DNA from: Okapia johnstoni
Lineage: Eukaryota; Chordata; Mammalia; Artiodactyla; Giraffidae
Length of the DNA stretch: 64,000 bases
NCBI GenBank assembly: GCA_024291935.2
Contig: CM044315.1
Span: forward strand, 74,320,385 to 74,384,384
Direction: 5' to 3'
Shown: positions 11,362 to 22,039 of the stretch, one piece after another
How positions within the stretch are numbered: position 1 is the first letter of the stretch
Layout: every line of letters begins with the position of its first letter
Notes under the pieces: generated by a model
Database searches by the model: none
What the model saw: the letters and a program-made list of their open reading frames with translations, nothing else
What the model was told of the DNA's origin: nothing
Translations under genes and position numbers: made by a program

Positions 11362-12435
11362 ATTAAGGATATCTAAATTTGGAAAGATAGACTTGTTCAG
11401 AAAGGCACAGAATCCTTAAAAATTCGATTCTTCAGCTTAATAAATGACTAAAAAGCGAGACACTATTTACCCAAGAATACACAGCTTGCTAATAGCATGG
11501 CTGGAACTTGAACACAGGTCTACTAATCTTCTCATTACTTCTCTCAGTAAAATAAATAAATATATTATACATCAAATATAGATCAGCCATGGCCAAAAGA
11601 GCTATAAAGTGTCCGCTCTGTACAAGCTTGTATATTGGGGGAGAGAGGTACTTAGAGAATAATGAATTAGGCAAATGTAAATATAAACAGAAATATATAA
11701 AATATGTCCTATCAGTCTGGTTGTACCTGGTCATAGTAAAACTGCTAGTATGTAGATCAAAGTGGGAAATACCCGTTGGAATCAATGAGGATATCTTTAT
11801 AGGAATATGCTTCTATTTCTTGAAAATGAAAATACTAATAGCTAAGTACTAAGTCTCCAAGTAGAAGTTTTTAAAACCTAGTTTTATTCATGTGTAATAT
11901 TACATGGCTTGTAAATTATCCTTACTACTTCGCAATCTAAGTGATCTCTCAGGTTAAACATTGTTCCTAATATTTTATTGTAACATTAAATTTCCCTGGC
12001 ATACTTCTTCATCATAGATAGTATAGCAAGTAACTTCAGGACAGCAACATCTAATTCTTTATAATTTTTTATTTGAAAGACTAGGAATCAATGAAATGTC
12101 ACTATTCACACCAGAGATTGTAGAGTTAATGGCATCATTGAAACCAAAAGGAGTATGAGACTTCAGAGAGAAGGCCAATCTTGAGTAGATATCAGAGGGT
12201 GCACCTAAGACAGTGCTGAGCATATACTCAGCCTGAGTAAACATATATTGAATCAAGGAGACGAAAAGAAAGAATTAAGTTAAACAGTATGAAATGTCCA
12301 TTTTTATGAGTCAAAAGCCAGCAAATATTGATGACTTTATATGATTCAACCTATCCTGCGAAATAACCCTAAAAGGAAGCTCTACTCTAATGTCAACCAA
12401 TGTGGGTATTTATGAAATTTAGGTACGTGTATTAC
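11362..12435. other. Intron sequence with one weak MIR
   Basis: A minus-strand MIR-like patch lies at about 11450-11555 (TAATAGCATGGCTGGAACTT). The rest holds nothing I recognise. Confidence 0.45.
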
Positions 12436-12710
12436 GGAGAAGGCAATGGCACCCCACTCCAGTACTCTTGCCTGGAAAATCCCATGGATGGAGGAGCCTG
12501 GTGGGCTGCAGTCCATGGGGTCGCTAACAGTCATACACCACTGAGCGACTTCACTTTCACTTTTCACTTTCCTGCATTGGAGAAGGCAATGGCACCCCAC
12601 TCCAGTGTTCTTGCCTGGAGAATCCCAGGGACGGAGGAGCCTGGTGGGCTGCTGTCTGTGGGGTCGCACAGAGTCGGACACAACTGAAGCGACTTAGCAG
12701 CAGTAGCGGC
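12436..12710 (+). mobile_element. Bov-A2 dimeric SINE
   Basis: Two Bov-A monomers in tandem (starting at GGAGAAGGCAATGGCACCCC near 12436 and again near 12580), joined by a TTCACTTTCACTTTTCACTT linker and ending in a CAGCAG tail. The dimer plus linker identifies Bov-A2, which lacks a tRNA-like head. Confidence 0.92.
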
Positions 12711-12719
12711 ATTGATACA

Positions 12720-12935
12720 ATGTCCCTGGTGGCTCAGTCGGTGAAGAATCTGCCTTCAATGCAGGAGACCTGGGTTCGATACCTGGGTCGGGAAGATCCC
12801 CTGGAGGAGGGCTTGGCAACCCACCCCAGTATTCTTGCCTGGAGAATCCGCAAGGACAGAGGAGCCTGGTGGACTGCAGTCCAAAGTGTCGCAAAGAGGC
12901 GTACACGACTGAGCGACTAAGCACAGCACAGCACA
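12720..12935 (+). mobile_element. Bov-tA SINE
   Basis: Sense copy placed immediately after the Bov-A2. The tRNA-like head keeps recognisable A-box (TGGCTCAGTCGG) and B-box (GGGTTCGATAC) text. The body and an ACGACTGAGCGACTAAGC tail with CACAG repeats follow. Confidence 0.92.
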
Positions 12936-13089
12936 ACCAAGCTTTAGCAGTGAGATTTCAGCATCTTTCTATGCTGACCAGGGGATTACTTCCTAGTCTA
13001 TTTCTGTCTCCCAGCCCTTAGGCCCAGTTCTGACAGTCTCCGGGTTTATCTTAGAAAAATCAGGAGAAAAAGAGAAAGACACTAATCAC

Positions 13090-13300
13090 TGAAAATGAAC
13101 TAAATGTCAAGTACTTTTCTAGATGCTAATAGTTTATATAATACGGTATTGAATTCTCACAACAATCCTATGAGACAAATGTTATTTATTTTTTATAGTC
13201 GAAGAAACTGAGACCTAGAGAACTTAAATAACTTGCCCAAGGTCACACAATTTGTAAGTGGTGGCACTCGGCTTCAGACTTTTTATTTTCACTGTATACT
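13090..13300 (-). repeat. MIR SINE
   Basis: Well-preserved reverse MIR: GAAACTGAGACCTAGAGAAC, then AACTTGCCCAAGGTCACACA and a GTAAGTGGTGGCA block. Confidence 0.88.
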
Positions 13301-13458
13301 GTGCTACTCACCTTATTACTTGTTTATGCTGTACACTTTATAAGTGCCTTGTTAATTATAATAAAGTTAAACATGGATAAGACAAGGGGATTATCGTTTT
13401 TTCCTTTAGAAAACAGTAATGTGGTAAAATGCATTGAATATTTTCCTTTCTTAATAAG

Positions 13459-13539
13459 GATGAACGAGAAGCCAGAGAAAATGTGAAGAGAGAACAAGAT
13501 GAGGCCTATCGCCTTTCACTTGAGGCTGACAGAGCAAAG
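13459..13539 (+). CDS. FAF1: FAF1 coding exon (pre-UBX helix, first part)
   Basis: This 81-bp, phase-0 exon encodes 27 residues beginning DEREARENVKREQDEAY and ending EADRAK. I recognise it as FAF1, a ubiquitin-binding adaptor that recruits the AAA ATPase p97/VCP and takes part in ubiquitin-dependent protein turnover and Fas/NF-kB signalling. In the about 650-residue human protein it corresponds roughly to residues 499-525. The peptide is dense in Glu and Arg and is expected to form the long helix before the UBX domain. The acceptor is TTCTTAATAAG, with a pyrimidine-rich stretch before it but a purine-rich end; the donor is GTAGGT. The exon continues in frame into 15085-15162. The preceding exon lies upstream of the window or was not recognised. 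Confidence 0.95.
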
Positions 13540-13692
13540 GTAGGTTTGGTCAAGGGACTTCTGGGATAAAGACATCAATCCTAAATAGTCTTTCATTATT
13601 TAAGTGCCAGTCCTTTAATCATCTTGATCCATGAGAAGTGGCTTTGCCTTGAAGAAAGCTGGATTCAGTTAACAGAAAGAATATAATTCTGC

Positions 13693-13881
13693 CTCTGGTT
13701 CTTAAAGCATGGTTCATTTTGACAAGATACAGCTTTTTCAAGAATCATGAGAAATGAAGACACAAATAGGCCTAGTATTTTCTTCATTTGTTCTTTAATC
13801 AGCCTATGGTAAAATCTAGCAATGTTTTAAAAACTCTTCAGGTGATTTTAATGTGCAGTCAGGGTTGAGAACCACTGGCTT
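13693..13881 (-). mobile_element. MER5-like hAT DNA transposon remnant
   Basis: The right end reads GGGTTGAGAACCACTGG, the complement of the CAGTGGTTCTCAAC-type terminus of MER5/Charlie elements. It is preceded by TCAGGTGATTTTAATGTGCA, the usual internal block, and the left end carries a degraded inverted copy (TCTGGTTCTTAAAGCATGG). Non-autonomous and ancient. It lies in the short intron between the first two exons. Confidence 0.6.
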
Positions 13882-14259
13882 ACGTAGTGCTTTTGATCAC
13901 ATACTTCCACAAGAGGAAAATGAATAAGCCACAGTTTCTTACCCTCAAAAGAAGGGTCATTGTGGTGGAGAGTAGATTAAGTCAAGAGCACAGATAGCTA
14001 GAACTCTTGGGCAAGGATCCTAAATGTCATAAGGGAAGCCCTGAGTTCTGTAAGAGTTGAATGAACAGAATTTCCAATGGAAAGCTTTTATGGACAGCCA
14101 AGAAGTGGGAATGTACTTGGAAGGGTTTCATAGAAGAGGCTATTTATTCCAACCAGATAGAGAAAGAGAGATAAGAAAGGAAGTAATATATGCTAGCAGG
14201 AAGGGCAGAAAGCAGGGGTTCATGATACAGGCTCGTTTGGTATTTGCGTACAGGAGAGG

Positions 14260-14820
14260 TTGGTGACTGCAGCCATGAAATTAAAAGACACTTGCTACTT
14301 GAAAGAAAAGCTATGACAAATCTAGACAGCATATTAAAAAACAGAGACATTACTCTGCCAACAAAGGTCCGTCTAGTCAAAGCTATGGTTTTTCCAGTAG
14401 TCATGTATGGATGTGAGAGTTGGACCATAAGGAAAGCTGAGTGCCAAAGAACTGATACTTTTTAACTGTGGTGTTGGAGAAGACTATGGAGAGTCCTTTG
14501 GACTGCAAGAAGATCAAACCAGTCAATCCTAAAGGAAATCACTCCTAAATATTCATTGGAAGGACTGATGCTGAGGCTCCAATGCTTTGGCCACCTGATG
14601 CAAAGAACTGACTCATTGGAAAAGACCCTGATGCTGGGAAAGATTGAACGGAGGAGAAGATGGGGATGGCAGAAGATGAGATGATTGGATGGCATCACCA
14701 ATTTGATGGGCATGAGTTTGAGCAAGCTCCAGGACTTGGTGATGGACAGGGAAGCCTGGCATGCTGCAGTCCATGGGATGGCAAAGAGTCGAACACGACC
14801 AGTTGACTGAACTGAACTGA
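14260..14820 (+). mobile_element. BovB LINE 3' fragment
   Basis: Sense BovB from the region after RT motif C through the thumb to the ACTGAACTGA tail. The frame is open for a while (CSHEIKRHLLLERK to VMYGCESW), then broken by a stop at about 14463. It sits in the gene's own orientation in the 1.5-kb intron between the first two exons. Confidence 0.92.
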
Positions 14821-15084
14821 GGTAGCAGAAAAGACCAGAAAGGATGACCAGAGAAAGGCTCTAAAGGATCTTGAAAGCTGCACTACCCAGAGCACCTAGG
14901 TGTTTTAATAGGAACCTAGACATGATCAAACCTATGCTTTGTTGTTGCTTTAATTTCCATCTTTGTTCCAGAGAGAAACATTTTCATTACTACAGTGTAC
15001 CTCTGGGCCATGCTCAGAATGGATTTTTTCTTTAAGTAGACCAGTGTTTATTGAGTGCTGAATTCCATTCTCTTTTGTCAACAG

Positions 15085-15162
15085 AGGGAAGCTCATGAGA
15101 GAGAGATGGCAGAACAATTTCGTTTGGAACAGATTCGAAAAGAACAAGAAGAAGAACGTGAG
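15085..15162 (+). CDS. FAF1: FAF1 coding exon (pre-UBX helix, second part)
   Basis: A 78-bp, phase-0 exon encoding 26 residues, REAHEREMAEQF then RLEQIRKEQEEERE. It extends the charged helix from the previous exon and corresponds to about residues 526-551 of the human protein. The composition is Glu, Arg and Gln with few hydrophobics, typical of a long solvent-exposed helix or coiled coil. The acceptor is good (TCTTTTGTCAACAG) and the donor is GTAGGG. The next exon joins 14.9 kb downstream at 30036 without a frame change. Confidence 0.95.
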
Positions 15163-15624
15163 GTAGGGCATAATTTTTAGAAAAGTTATTCAAATGCTAC
15201 GTCTATTTCCATTGCATTTGATACTAAGGATGTTAATATTTCTTATAATTTAATTCTTTCCACTTTTCTCAGACTCATTTTAGTATGGAAAACTAACCTT
15301 TTTTTAAGAAGAATCATTCCTGATCTGTTGTGTTGTTGAACTCGTAGAAAACTTGACCTTGTACTAGATTCATGGTTTTCTATTCTTCTCGATTCCTCTC
15401 CCATTTCTTGCCTGACAGATACTCCCATCCTTCCTAAATATTGTCTCACCCTACAAAGACTGTATTTTCTCCCCTTTTCCCAGGCTTCACTATACCCACC
15501 CAAAGAAACAGAGTTACTCCTGCAACATCTTGCACTGGGCCCCTAATTATGAGAAATCCATTTAGCTTGGCTGATTTTTTTTTCCCCCTTGAGTTCATGC
15601 TGTGTCTGTGATAACATAGAGAAT
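15163..15624. other. Intron sequence, nothing recognised
   Basis: No repeat or gene could be identified between the donor site and the L2 fragment. Confidence 0.5.
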
Positions 15625-15900
15625 TTTTCATTCACTCATTTTGCAAATATTTTTTGACTACTTAGTACGTGTCTGAAATCTTTGGGAACACGGATACAGA
15701 TATGGGTCCTCCCCTCCAGGAATTCATAGTCTTATAAAAATAAAATTACATAATATTTTTAAAAGTTATTCTAGTGATTTATCTGAAGTGCAGTGGGAAG
15801 AAGAGGAACTGGTATGAAGTGACTTCCTTGGATGGCTCGCAGAAAAGGACTTTTAGGACTTTTTGCTAGACATGAAATTAATGGCCAAATTCATTTATAA
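15625..15900 (-). repeat. L2 LINE 3' end, antisense
   Basis: Reverse-complement L2 tail: a variant of the 'tactatgtgccag' block near 15660, then CCAGGAATTCATAGTCTTAT and a GAAGTGACTTCCTTGG-type block. Confidence 0.55.
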
Positions 15901-16009
15901 AAAGAGGAAGCAAGTGATGGAAAAGCCTGGAGGGCCATAACTTGGGCTGAGGAAAACTCCATTAGTCTTCATTCTTTGTCAGAGGATGCTGCCTCATAAC
16001 TTATTCAGC

Positions 16010-16078
16010 AGATTTTTAAAAATTGAAATATAGTTGATCTACAACATAGTGTTAGTTTCAGGTGTACAGAGAAATGAT

Positions 16079-16121
<43 letters not shown>

Positions 16122-16663
16122 TTTTTTTTTTTCAAATTCTGTTCCATTATAGATAATTACAAGGTTTTGAATATAGTTCCCTATGATGTACAATAAATTA
16201 TTTTTGTTTATTTTTTATATAGTAGTGTGTTAATCTCATACTCCTATTTTATCCCTTTCCCCTTCTTTCATTTTTGGTAACCATAATATTTGTCTTTCTT
16301 AGTCTGACTTACTTCATTTATTATGATAATCTCTTGATCCATCCATGTTGCCACATATGGCAATATTTAGTTCTTTTTTATGGCTGAGTAATATTCCATT
16401 GTGTATAGGTAGCACATCTTCTTTGTCCATTGATTTGTTGATGGACACTTAGGTTGCTTCCATGTCTTGGCTATTGTAAACAGTGCTGCTGTGAACACTG
16501 AGGTGTGTGTATCTTTTCAAACTAGAGTTTTTAATCTTTTCTGGGTATGTGCCCAGGGGTAGGATTGCTAGATCCTATGGTAGCTCTATTTTTAGTTTTT
16601 AAAGAAACCTCCATATTGTTCTCCATAGTGAATACACCAGTTTACATTCCCACCAACAGTGTA
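16010..16663 (-). mobile_element. L1 LINE 3' end, antisense (left part)
   Basis: Antisense L1 3' UTR and ORF2 C-terminal text. Markers include GGCTGAGTAATATTCCATTG near 16383 and CATTCCCACCAACAGTGTA at the right edge. It is split by a Bov-A2 at 16664-16947 and resumes at 16948. Confidence 0.85.
16078..16122. repeat. Compound (TA)n(CA)n microsatellite
   Basis: About nine TA units run into about eleven CA units, followed by a run of T. It lies in the L1 3' region and is a likely polymorphic marker. Confidence 0.93.
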
Positions 16664-16947
16664 AGCTGCTGCTACTGCTGCTAAGTCGCTTCAGTCGTGT
16701 CCGACTCTGTGCGACCGACCCCGTAGACAGCAGCCCACCAGGCTCCCCTGTCCCTGGGATTCTCCAGGCAAGAACACTGGAGTGGGGTGCCATTTCCTTC
16801 TCCAATGCAGGAAAGTGAAAAGTGAAAGTGAAGTCACTCAGTCGTGTCTGACTCTTAGCGACCCCATGGACTGCAGCCTACCAGGCTCCTCCGTCCATGG
16901 GATTTTCCAGGCAAGAGTACTGGAGTGGGGTGCCATTGCCTTCTCCA
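16664..16947 (-). mobile_element. Bov-A2 dimeric SINE
   Basis: Reverse-orientation dimer with the GAAAAGTGAAAGTGAAG linker between monomers and a CTGCTGCTACTGCTG-type tail at the left. It is inserted into the L1 with a 9-bp duplication, AACAGTGTA, at 16655-16663 and 16948-16956. Confidence 0.93.
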
Positions 16948-16995
16948 AACAGTGTAGGAGGGTTCCCTTTTCTCTACACCCTCTCCAGCATCAAC
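16948..16995 (-). mobile_element. L1 LINE 3' end, antisense (right part)
   Basis: Continuation of the L1 at 16010-16663 after the Bov-A2: GGGTTCCCTTTTCTCTACAC, then CCTCTCCAGCA. Truncated just after. Confidence 0.85.
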
Positions 16996-17004
16996 AAATG
17001 ATTT

Positions 17005-17350
17005 TTCAATAAGAATTATGCTGAGCACTGAGAGAAACAAAGGCTAGAAAGACATTTTCTGCCTGCAAGAAGAGATTACATGTTGTAGGGAAGATGCAAC
17101 ATGTCTACAATTAATAGCAGATCAAGGAAGAGGGTGCTAAATAACATAAGAGAAATAAAAGCAAAATACTTATGAGTTCAGGGGCAAAGTAAAAATCTTT
17201 CACAGCTTTTGAAATCAGACAACACTATAGAAGAGGTGATATTTGAGGTAGGTCTTGAGAAATGTGTAAGGTTTCACTGTTTGGAAATCAGAGTCGTGTT
17301 CAAACACTTGTTGAGTGCCTATCACATATGTGCAAGATACTGTACCTGAC
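17005..17350 (-). repeat. L2 LINE 3' region, antisense
   Basis: Block order matches reverse-complement L2: GAGCACTGAGAGAAACAAAG, then CTGCAAGAAGAGATTACATG, then GAGGTAGGTCTTGAGAAATG. Confidence 0.55.
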
Positions 17351-17394
17351 AAACTCTAGTCTTTGTACATGCTGAAGACTCTCAATAATGAAAG

Positions 17395-17580
17395 GTAGAA
17401 CGTACTTTGTTGAACATCTTCTGTCTGTCAAGTACTCTGCCAGCTGCTTTACCTGTGTTTACTTATTGACCATTAAAACAAGCTACAAGGTTAGAGATTG
17501 CTCTTCAAATGTGAGAAAACTGAAGCTCATTGAGAAGTCACACATAGAAATGGGAACAGCTGAGATTCTCACTTAGGTCT
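17395..17580 (-). repeat. MIR SINE
   Basis: Reverse MIR-like order: TGTCAAGTACTCTGCCAGCT, a GTGAGAAAACTGAAGCTCA block, then a degraded right end. Confidence 0.6.
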
Positions 17581-17744
17581 TTATGACTGTGTACCAAGCT
17601 CATGCTCTTTTGCTTACTCTATTCTAGTACAAGGCCATTTTTCATTGTATAAGACCATAGGAATCATGTGTGTAGAGTTTTATGAAAGTTTGGATAAGAG
17701 ATTTGTCACTATACTTTCAGGCTATTTCAAGAAATACAGTGTTT

Positions 17745-17857
17745 TTAAAAAGTATTTATTTATTTGGCTACAAAGGGTCTTAATTCCAGCATCTTTAGTT
17801 GTGGCATGTAGGATCTAGTTTCCTTACCAGGGATTGAACCCAAGCCCCCTGCATTGA
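17745..17857 (-). mobile_element. CHR-type SINE, left part
   Basis: Reverse-orientation cetartiodactyl CHR SINE: TTTATTTATTTGGCTACAAA, GTTGTGGCATGTAGGATCT and ACCAGGGATTGAACCCAAGC. It is interrupted by a Bov-tA and resumes at 18063. Confidence 0.85.
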
Positions 17858-18062
17858 GGGCTTCACAGGTGGCACACTAGTAAAGAATCTGCCTGCCAAG
17901 CTGGAGACCTGGGTTCAAACCCTGGGTCCAGAAAATGCCCTAGAGTAGGAAATGGCAACCCATTCCAGTATTCTTGCCTGGAAAATTCCATGGACAGAGG
18001 AGCCTGGCAGGCAACAGTCCATGGGGCCATAAATGTCAGACATGACTGAGTGACTGAGCACA
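17858..18062 (+). mobile_element. Bov-tA SINE inserted in CHR SINE
   Basis: Sense Bov-tA with a tRNA-like head (GGCTTCACAGGTGGCACACT and B-box-like GGGTTCAAACC), body and ACTGAGTGACTGAGCACA tail. The perfect 12-bp duplication CCCCTGCATTGA at 17846-17857 and 18063-18074 splits the CHR element. Confidence 0.95.
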
Positions 18063-18115
18063 CCCCTGCATTGAAAGTGTGGAGTCTTAGCCAGTGGACT
18101 GCGAGGGAAGTCTCA
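18063..18115 (-). mobile_element. CHR-type SINE, right part
   Basis: Resumes the CHR sequence: GTGTGGAGTCTTAGCCAGTG, then GACTGCGAGGGAAGTC, the complement of the SINE head. Confidence 0.85.
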
Positions 18116-18257
18116 AGAAATATAGTTTTAAAATATTAGAACTTTCACTTTCTTGCTCTTTCACAAATGTGCTCACTCTCTCTCTAATAGTATATTTTCA
18201 ACATATATTTGCTAGATGCCAAGTGTACACAATTAACTGCCTGTTTTACAAGACCTA

Positions 18258-18386
18258 GAAAGTGAAAGTGAGAGTCTCTCAGTCATGTCCGACTCTTTGC
18301 GACCCCATGGACTATACAATCCACTGAATTCTCTAGGCCAGAATACTAGAGTGGGTAGCTTTTCCCTTCTCCAGGGGATCTTGAGC
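18258..18386 (-). mobile_element. Bov-tA SINE, truncated
   Basis: Reverse Bov-A body starting at the GAAAGTGAAAGTGAGAGTC tail and ending at CTTCTCCAGGGGATCTTGA. The tRNA-like head is missing. Confidence 0.88.
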
Positions 18387-18738
18387 TTGGTAGCATATGT
18401 ACTTTCTTCTGATGATTTACCTTATTCACCCTGGGATAAAATTTTCTCTCTTCCCAAATCTTGGTAAAGCTTGTCCTCTCATAGAAAACCCCATAAATGT
18501 TCTTTAGCATACTTTAGTGCAGGTGTGTTCCAGCTGTAAACATGTGTGAGGACAGAACGCAGCGGGAGAAAGGATAAGTCATACTTTGCAGCTAGTCATT
18601 ACTTGAACTTGTCCTTTGGTGTACTTCCAAAAACAACTTCAGGTAATGCTGAACTATCCTCTCCCTCAGAGAGTCGCATTAATGACTTTTATAAACCCCA
18701 CCATTGAGAAACTGCTTATCTTCTGCTTATCTTAGTTT

Positions 18739-18953
18739 GGGCTTCCCTGGTAGCTCAGGGATAAAGAATCTGCCTCCAGCGCAGGAGACTCAGGAAACAC
18801 AGATTTGATCCCTGAATCAGGAAGATAACCCCTGGAGGAGGAAATAGCAACCCACTCCAGTATTTTTGCTAGGAAAATCCTGTGGACAGAGGAGCCTGGT
18901 GGGCTATAGTCCATGGAGTTGCAAAGAGTCAGATACAACTGAGCATGAGCACC
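18739..18953 (+). mobile_element. Bov-tA SINE
   Basis: Sense copy with a full tRNA-like head (GGGCTTCCCTGGTAGCTCAG), body and CTGAGCATGAGCACC tail. An imperfect 11-bp duplication (TATCTTAGTTT and TATCTCAATTT) flanks it, consistent with an older insertion. Confidence 0.9.
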
Positions 18954-19069
18954 TATCTCAATTTAATTCAGTGCTGTCTAGACTCAGTTGTTCCTATTTT
19001 TTCGTGGTGCACCAGTTAACATATTTCAGCACACTAGTGTATAACAAATGTCTCTTTGGAAAAAGCTGG

Positions 19070-19210
19070 TATTTTGAAACCTCTGAAAAAACTGAGACCC
19101 AGGGAGATTATACAGTTTTCTTGTGGTCACTAAACTGGTTGCACACATAATCTGGACTAGAAATCAAGTCACCTGACTTTTCACAGTAACACTGCATCCC
19201 TTTCTAACCA
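19070..19210 (-). repeat. MIR SINE
   Basis: Reverse MIR-like core: AAAAAACTGAGACCCAGGGA, a degraded 'cttgcccaaggtcac' block and AGAAATCAAGTCACCTGAC. Confidence 0.65.
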
Positions 19211-20091
19211 GAAAACCTAACCTATGTAATTGCATTGAGAAACAAGAATGGTTTTATTATTTTTATTATCTCTAAGTATTATAAAATTCTTTAGAAAAAT
19301 TAAGTGCTGAATAGTTAGATCACCTTGGTTACAGGAAAATTCCTTCAGGATTGGCTTATTTTGCTGTGGTAAGTCCTGAAGTAAAATCAGTAAAATCTAG
19401 GAATGCATTTTGATCTGGTCCTTGGCCATGATGAGTGAAAGTCTGTAAGACTATTCTGAAGGGGAAAAAAAAGGAATGACAACAAAAATTTGTGCTGTCT
19501 TGCTAATTTATATATCTACTTATTCTTTCCAAAATGAGTTTCAGGTAACTGACATAAATACATGCAATTCAATTCAAATGGATTAAAAGCAAAAAGAAAA
19601 GATAGAAATCAAGACAAGGTAAATTAAGGAAGATAAAGCCAAAGATAAGATTAATATGTTGGCAACAGATAATCCAGCAGAGACACCAAATGCATATGAC
19701 TGAGTTCTGTACATTTGCCACAGAATTTGTTATTTGCTTCTCTTGGGCTAAAGGAAAATACGATTGTTTACAGGTGTTACTCTGTCTATAATATCAGATA
19801 AAACCTGATGTTACAGTCCCTCAGAAGGTGCCTAGATTTTTCAAGCACAAAGACCGTAGAGCGATGTTCCATATGGTTCCTGTTCAAGAGGAAACTATGC
19901 AGTACGGTGAATACTGTACTCAACTATATCCAGTAGCTGTAATAGCAATAGCAAGTCATGTATAACAGCTTCTTACAACTTTCAACTTTAAAGTCATAAG
20001 ACCAAAGCACAATTTAATGAAAGCATCTCTGCAAAGGCTCAAACAACACATTTTTCTGATAGTTCAGTTTAAAGAATGGATTTTATCATAA
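19211..20091. other. Intron sequence, nothing recognised
   Basis: No repeat or gene could be identified. Confidence 0.5.
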
Positions 20092-20105
20092 TTAAAGAAA
20101 TGTAT

Positions 20106-20455
20106 GGGGCTTCCCTGGTGGCTCAGTGGTAAAGAAACTGCCTGCCTATGCAGGAGACATGGGTTCAGTCCCTGATCTGGGAAGATCCCACATGCTGCAG
20201 AGCAGCTAAGCCCATGTGCCACAACTGTTGAGCCTGTGCTCTTGAGCCCAGGAGCCACAACTACTGAGCCCTTGTGCCACAACTACTGAAGCCTGCGTGC
20301 CTTAGAGCCCATGCTCTGCAACAAGAGAAGCCACTGCAATAAGAAGCCTGTGCACTGCAGCGAGAGACTAGCCCCCATGTACCACAGCTAGAGAAAGCCT
20401 GTGTAGCAACAAAGGCCTAGCACAGCCAAAAAATTAAAAAAAAAAAAAATTTTTT
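20106..20455 (+). mobile_element. CHR-type SINE, long form
   Basis: Starts with a tRNA-Glu-like head (GGGCTTCCCTGGTGGCTCAG), then the CHR body with repeated GAGCC-CACAACTACTGAGCC blocks and an A-rich tail (CAAAAAATTAAAAAA). A perfect 14-bp duplication, TTAAAGAAATGTAT, lies at 20092-20105 and 20456-20469. Confidence 0.93.
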
Positions 20456-20579
20456 TTAAAGAAATGTATAAGCTACATATCCTTTAAGAAATCTTCCCTG
20501 AATATTGTTTTTTGCCACTGAGTTTGGAGTAAGTAGAGAAGGTTTCAACTAGATTGTTGATTCCCAAGTCTTTTAATCA

Positions 20580-21060
20580 ATCAGTATTCAGCAAATATTT
20601 GTTAATATTTTTGTGTGTACAAATCAATGAATCTGGTACTGTGGGTACTATACAACAAGTGTGAGATAGCCTCACTCAAGGAACTCACTGTTTAGTACAG
20701 GGGGGTAGATGAATACCAAACAACTATAGGAAAACATACATTTTAAAAACCATTAGAATGGCAGGTTTGGAAGAAGATGACCTCTGACTAGGAAGGTAGC
20801 GAGGAAGACTTAACAGAGGAAGGAAGCTTTGGAGGGCTGATAATACATTGGTGGTTAAAGATGAAGTAGAAGAGTATTTTGGATGGATTGAATAGATAGG
20901 TGGTTGGACGAATGGCAAAAGGTATGGGCTGAATAATCATGAAAAAAGGGAGAAAGGCGTAGGACTTCCTCAGAACTGTAAATGGGCAGATTTGGAACAC
21001 AGTCTTAATCATTAGAGCTAAGTGCTAGAAGGCCAAGTTTTGGGGAATCATGGGTAGGAA
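20580..21060 (-). repeat. L2 LINE 3' region, antisense
   Basis: Reverse-complement L2 order: a CAGCAAATATTTGTTAATA block, CAAGGAACTCACTGTTTAGT, then a GAAGACTTAACAGAGGAAG block. Diverged. Confidence 0.55.
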
Positions 21061-21234
21061 AGAATGGACACAAAGCTATTCCCTTTTGCTGCTGGTTTCC
21101 TCAAACAGAAAATTTTAACGATGTGTTTTTGCCTATCTACTTAGAGTTGGTTCCTTTCAGTCTTTATGCCTCTTCAAGTAGAAAATCCCAAGCAATATTA
21201 AAGACCACTAAATAAGAGAACAGAAGAACATGGA

Positions 21235-21430
21235 AGTAGAAACATTGGCACTTCTCTTCAATTCTCTGATTTAATCTTCACAACCATACTACAAAATGGA
21301 TTATGGGAGATACAATCATTACTATCTTACAGATGAAGAAAATAAAATCGTAGCAGGATTAAAAAGCCTATTTTAAAATTCTACCTAGCATTTGTCTAGT
21401 AAAAGCAGAACCAGAACTCCGACCAGTATT
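21235..21430 (-). repeat. MIR SINE
   Basis: Reverse MIR-like text: TTTAATCTTCACAACCATAC and ATCTTACAGATGAAGAAAAT. Confidence 0.65.
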
Positions 21431-21599
21431 CTTTTTACCTATTATTCTACACAGGAAGAATGAAGGTGGCACCATGAATAGGTTATTAAACTAAAACGGT
21501 TTTTTATAGTTTGTGTTTTCATCTTAGGTAAGTTGCTTCTTTTCACATAGATAATACCATTACACTGGACCATAGTGATAATCAATTTTGCCATCAGCA

Positions 21600-21740
21600 T
21601 GTCACTATCTGTTGAGCAGTTAATATGTCCTAAACTCTGTGCTGAGCACTTTACAGATATTAACTTATTGAATCTCTGCAACAACTTAATAAGGAAGGTG
21701 TCATTATATAAATACACCTTACTATAATTATAGAGACTCA
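21600..21740 (-). repeat. MIR SINE, partial
   Basis: Reverse MIR: CTGTGCTGAGCACTTTACAG, TTATTGAATCTCTGCAACAA, then a truncated right end. Confidence 0.65.
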
Positions 21741-22039
21741 TTGGTTAGGTGGTTCCAAGTAAAGTATTCTGCTGCTAGCCTTGTGAACCATTAAACTAGA
21801 AATTTCATTTTCATAGTACCCAAACTACTACCTACAGCCTGTTCTTCATATTGAGAAGCAGCCCAAAAATCATATAGCTGAATATTAGTTTATGAAATGT
21901 AATCATTTGCCTTGATTTACTTTATCCAGCAGTGAGGCTGTATTTTTAGTAAGCTTTTATACCCTCTAGATGGATGATTGGTTTCCAAGAGCAGAGAATG
22001 GCTACAGGATTGGATCAGACCAGCAGTACCTGTATAAGA

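Noticed and set aside
12720..12790. tRNA-like sequence with A and B boxes
   Set aside because: It is the head of a Bov-tA SINE, derived from tRNA-Glu. It lacks a full cloverleaf and is one of many copies in the window.
1..13458. An earlier FAF1 exon
   Set aside because: No in-frame segment with splice sites resembling the region before DEREAREN was found. Negative by eye only.
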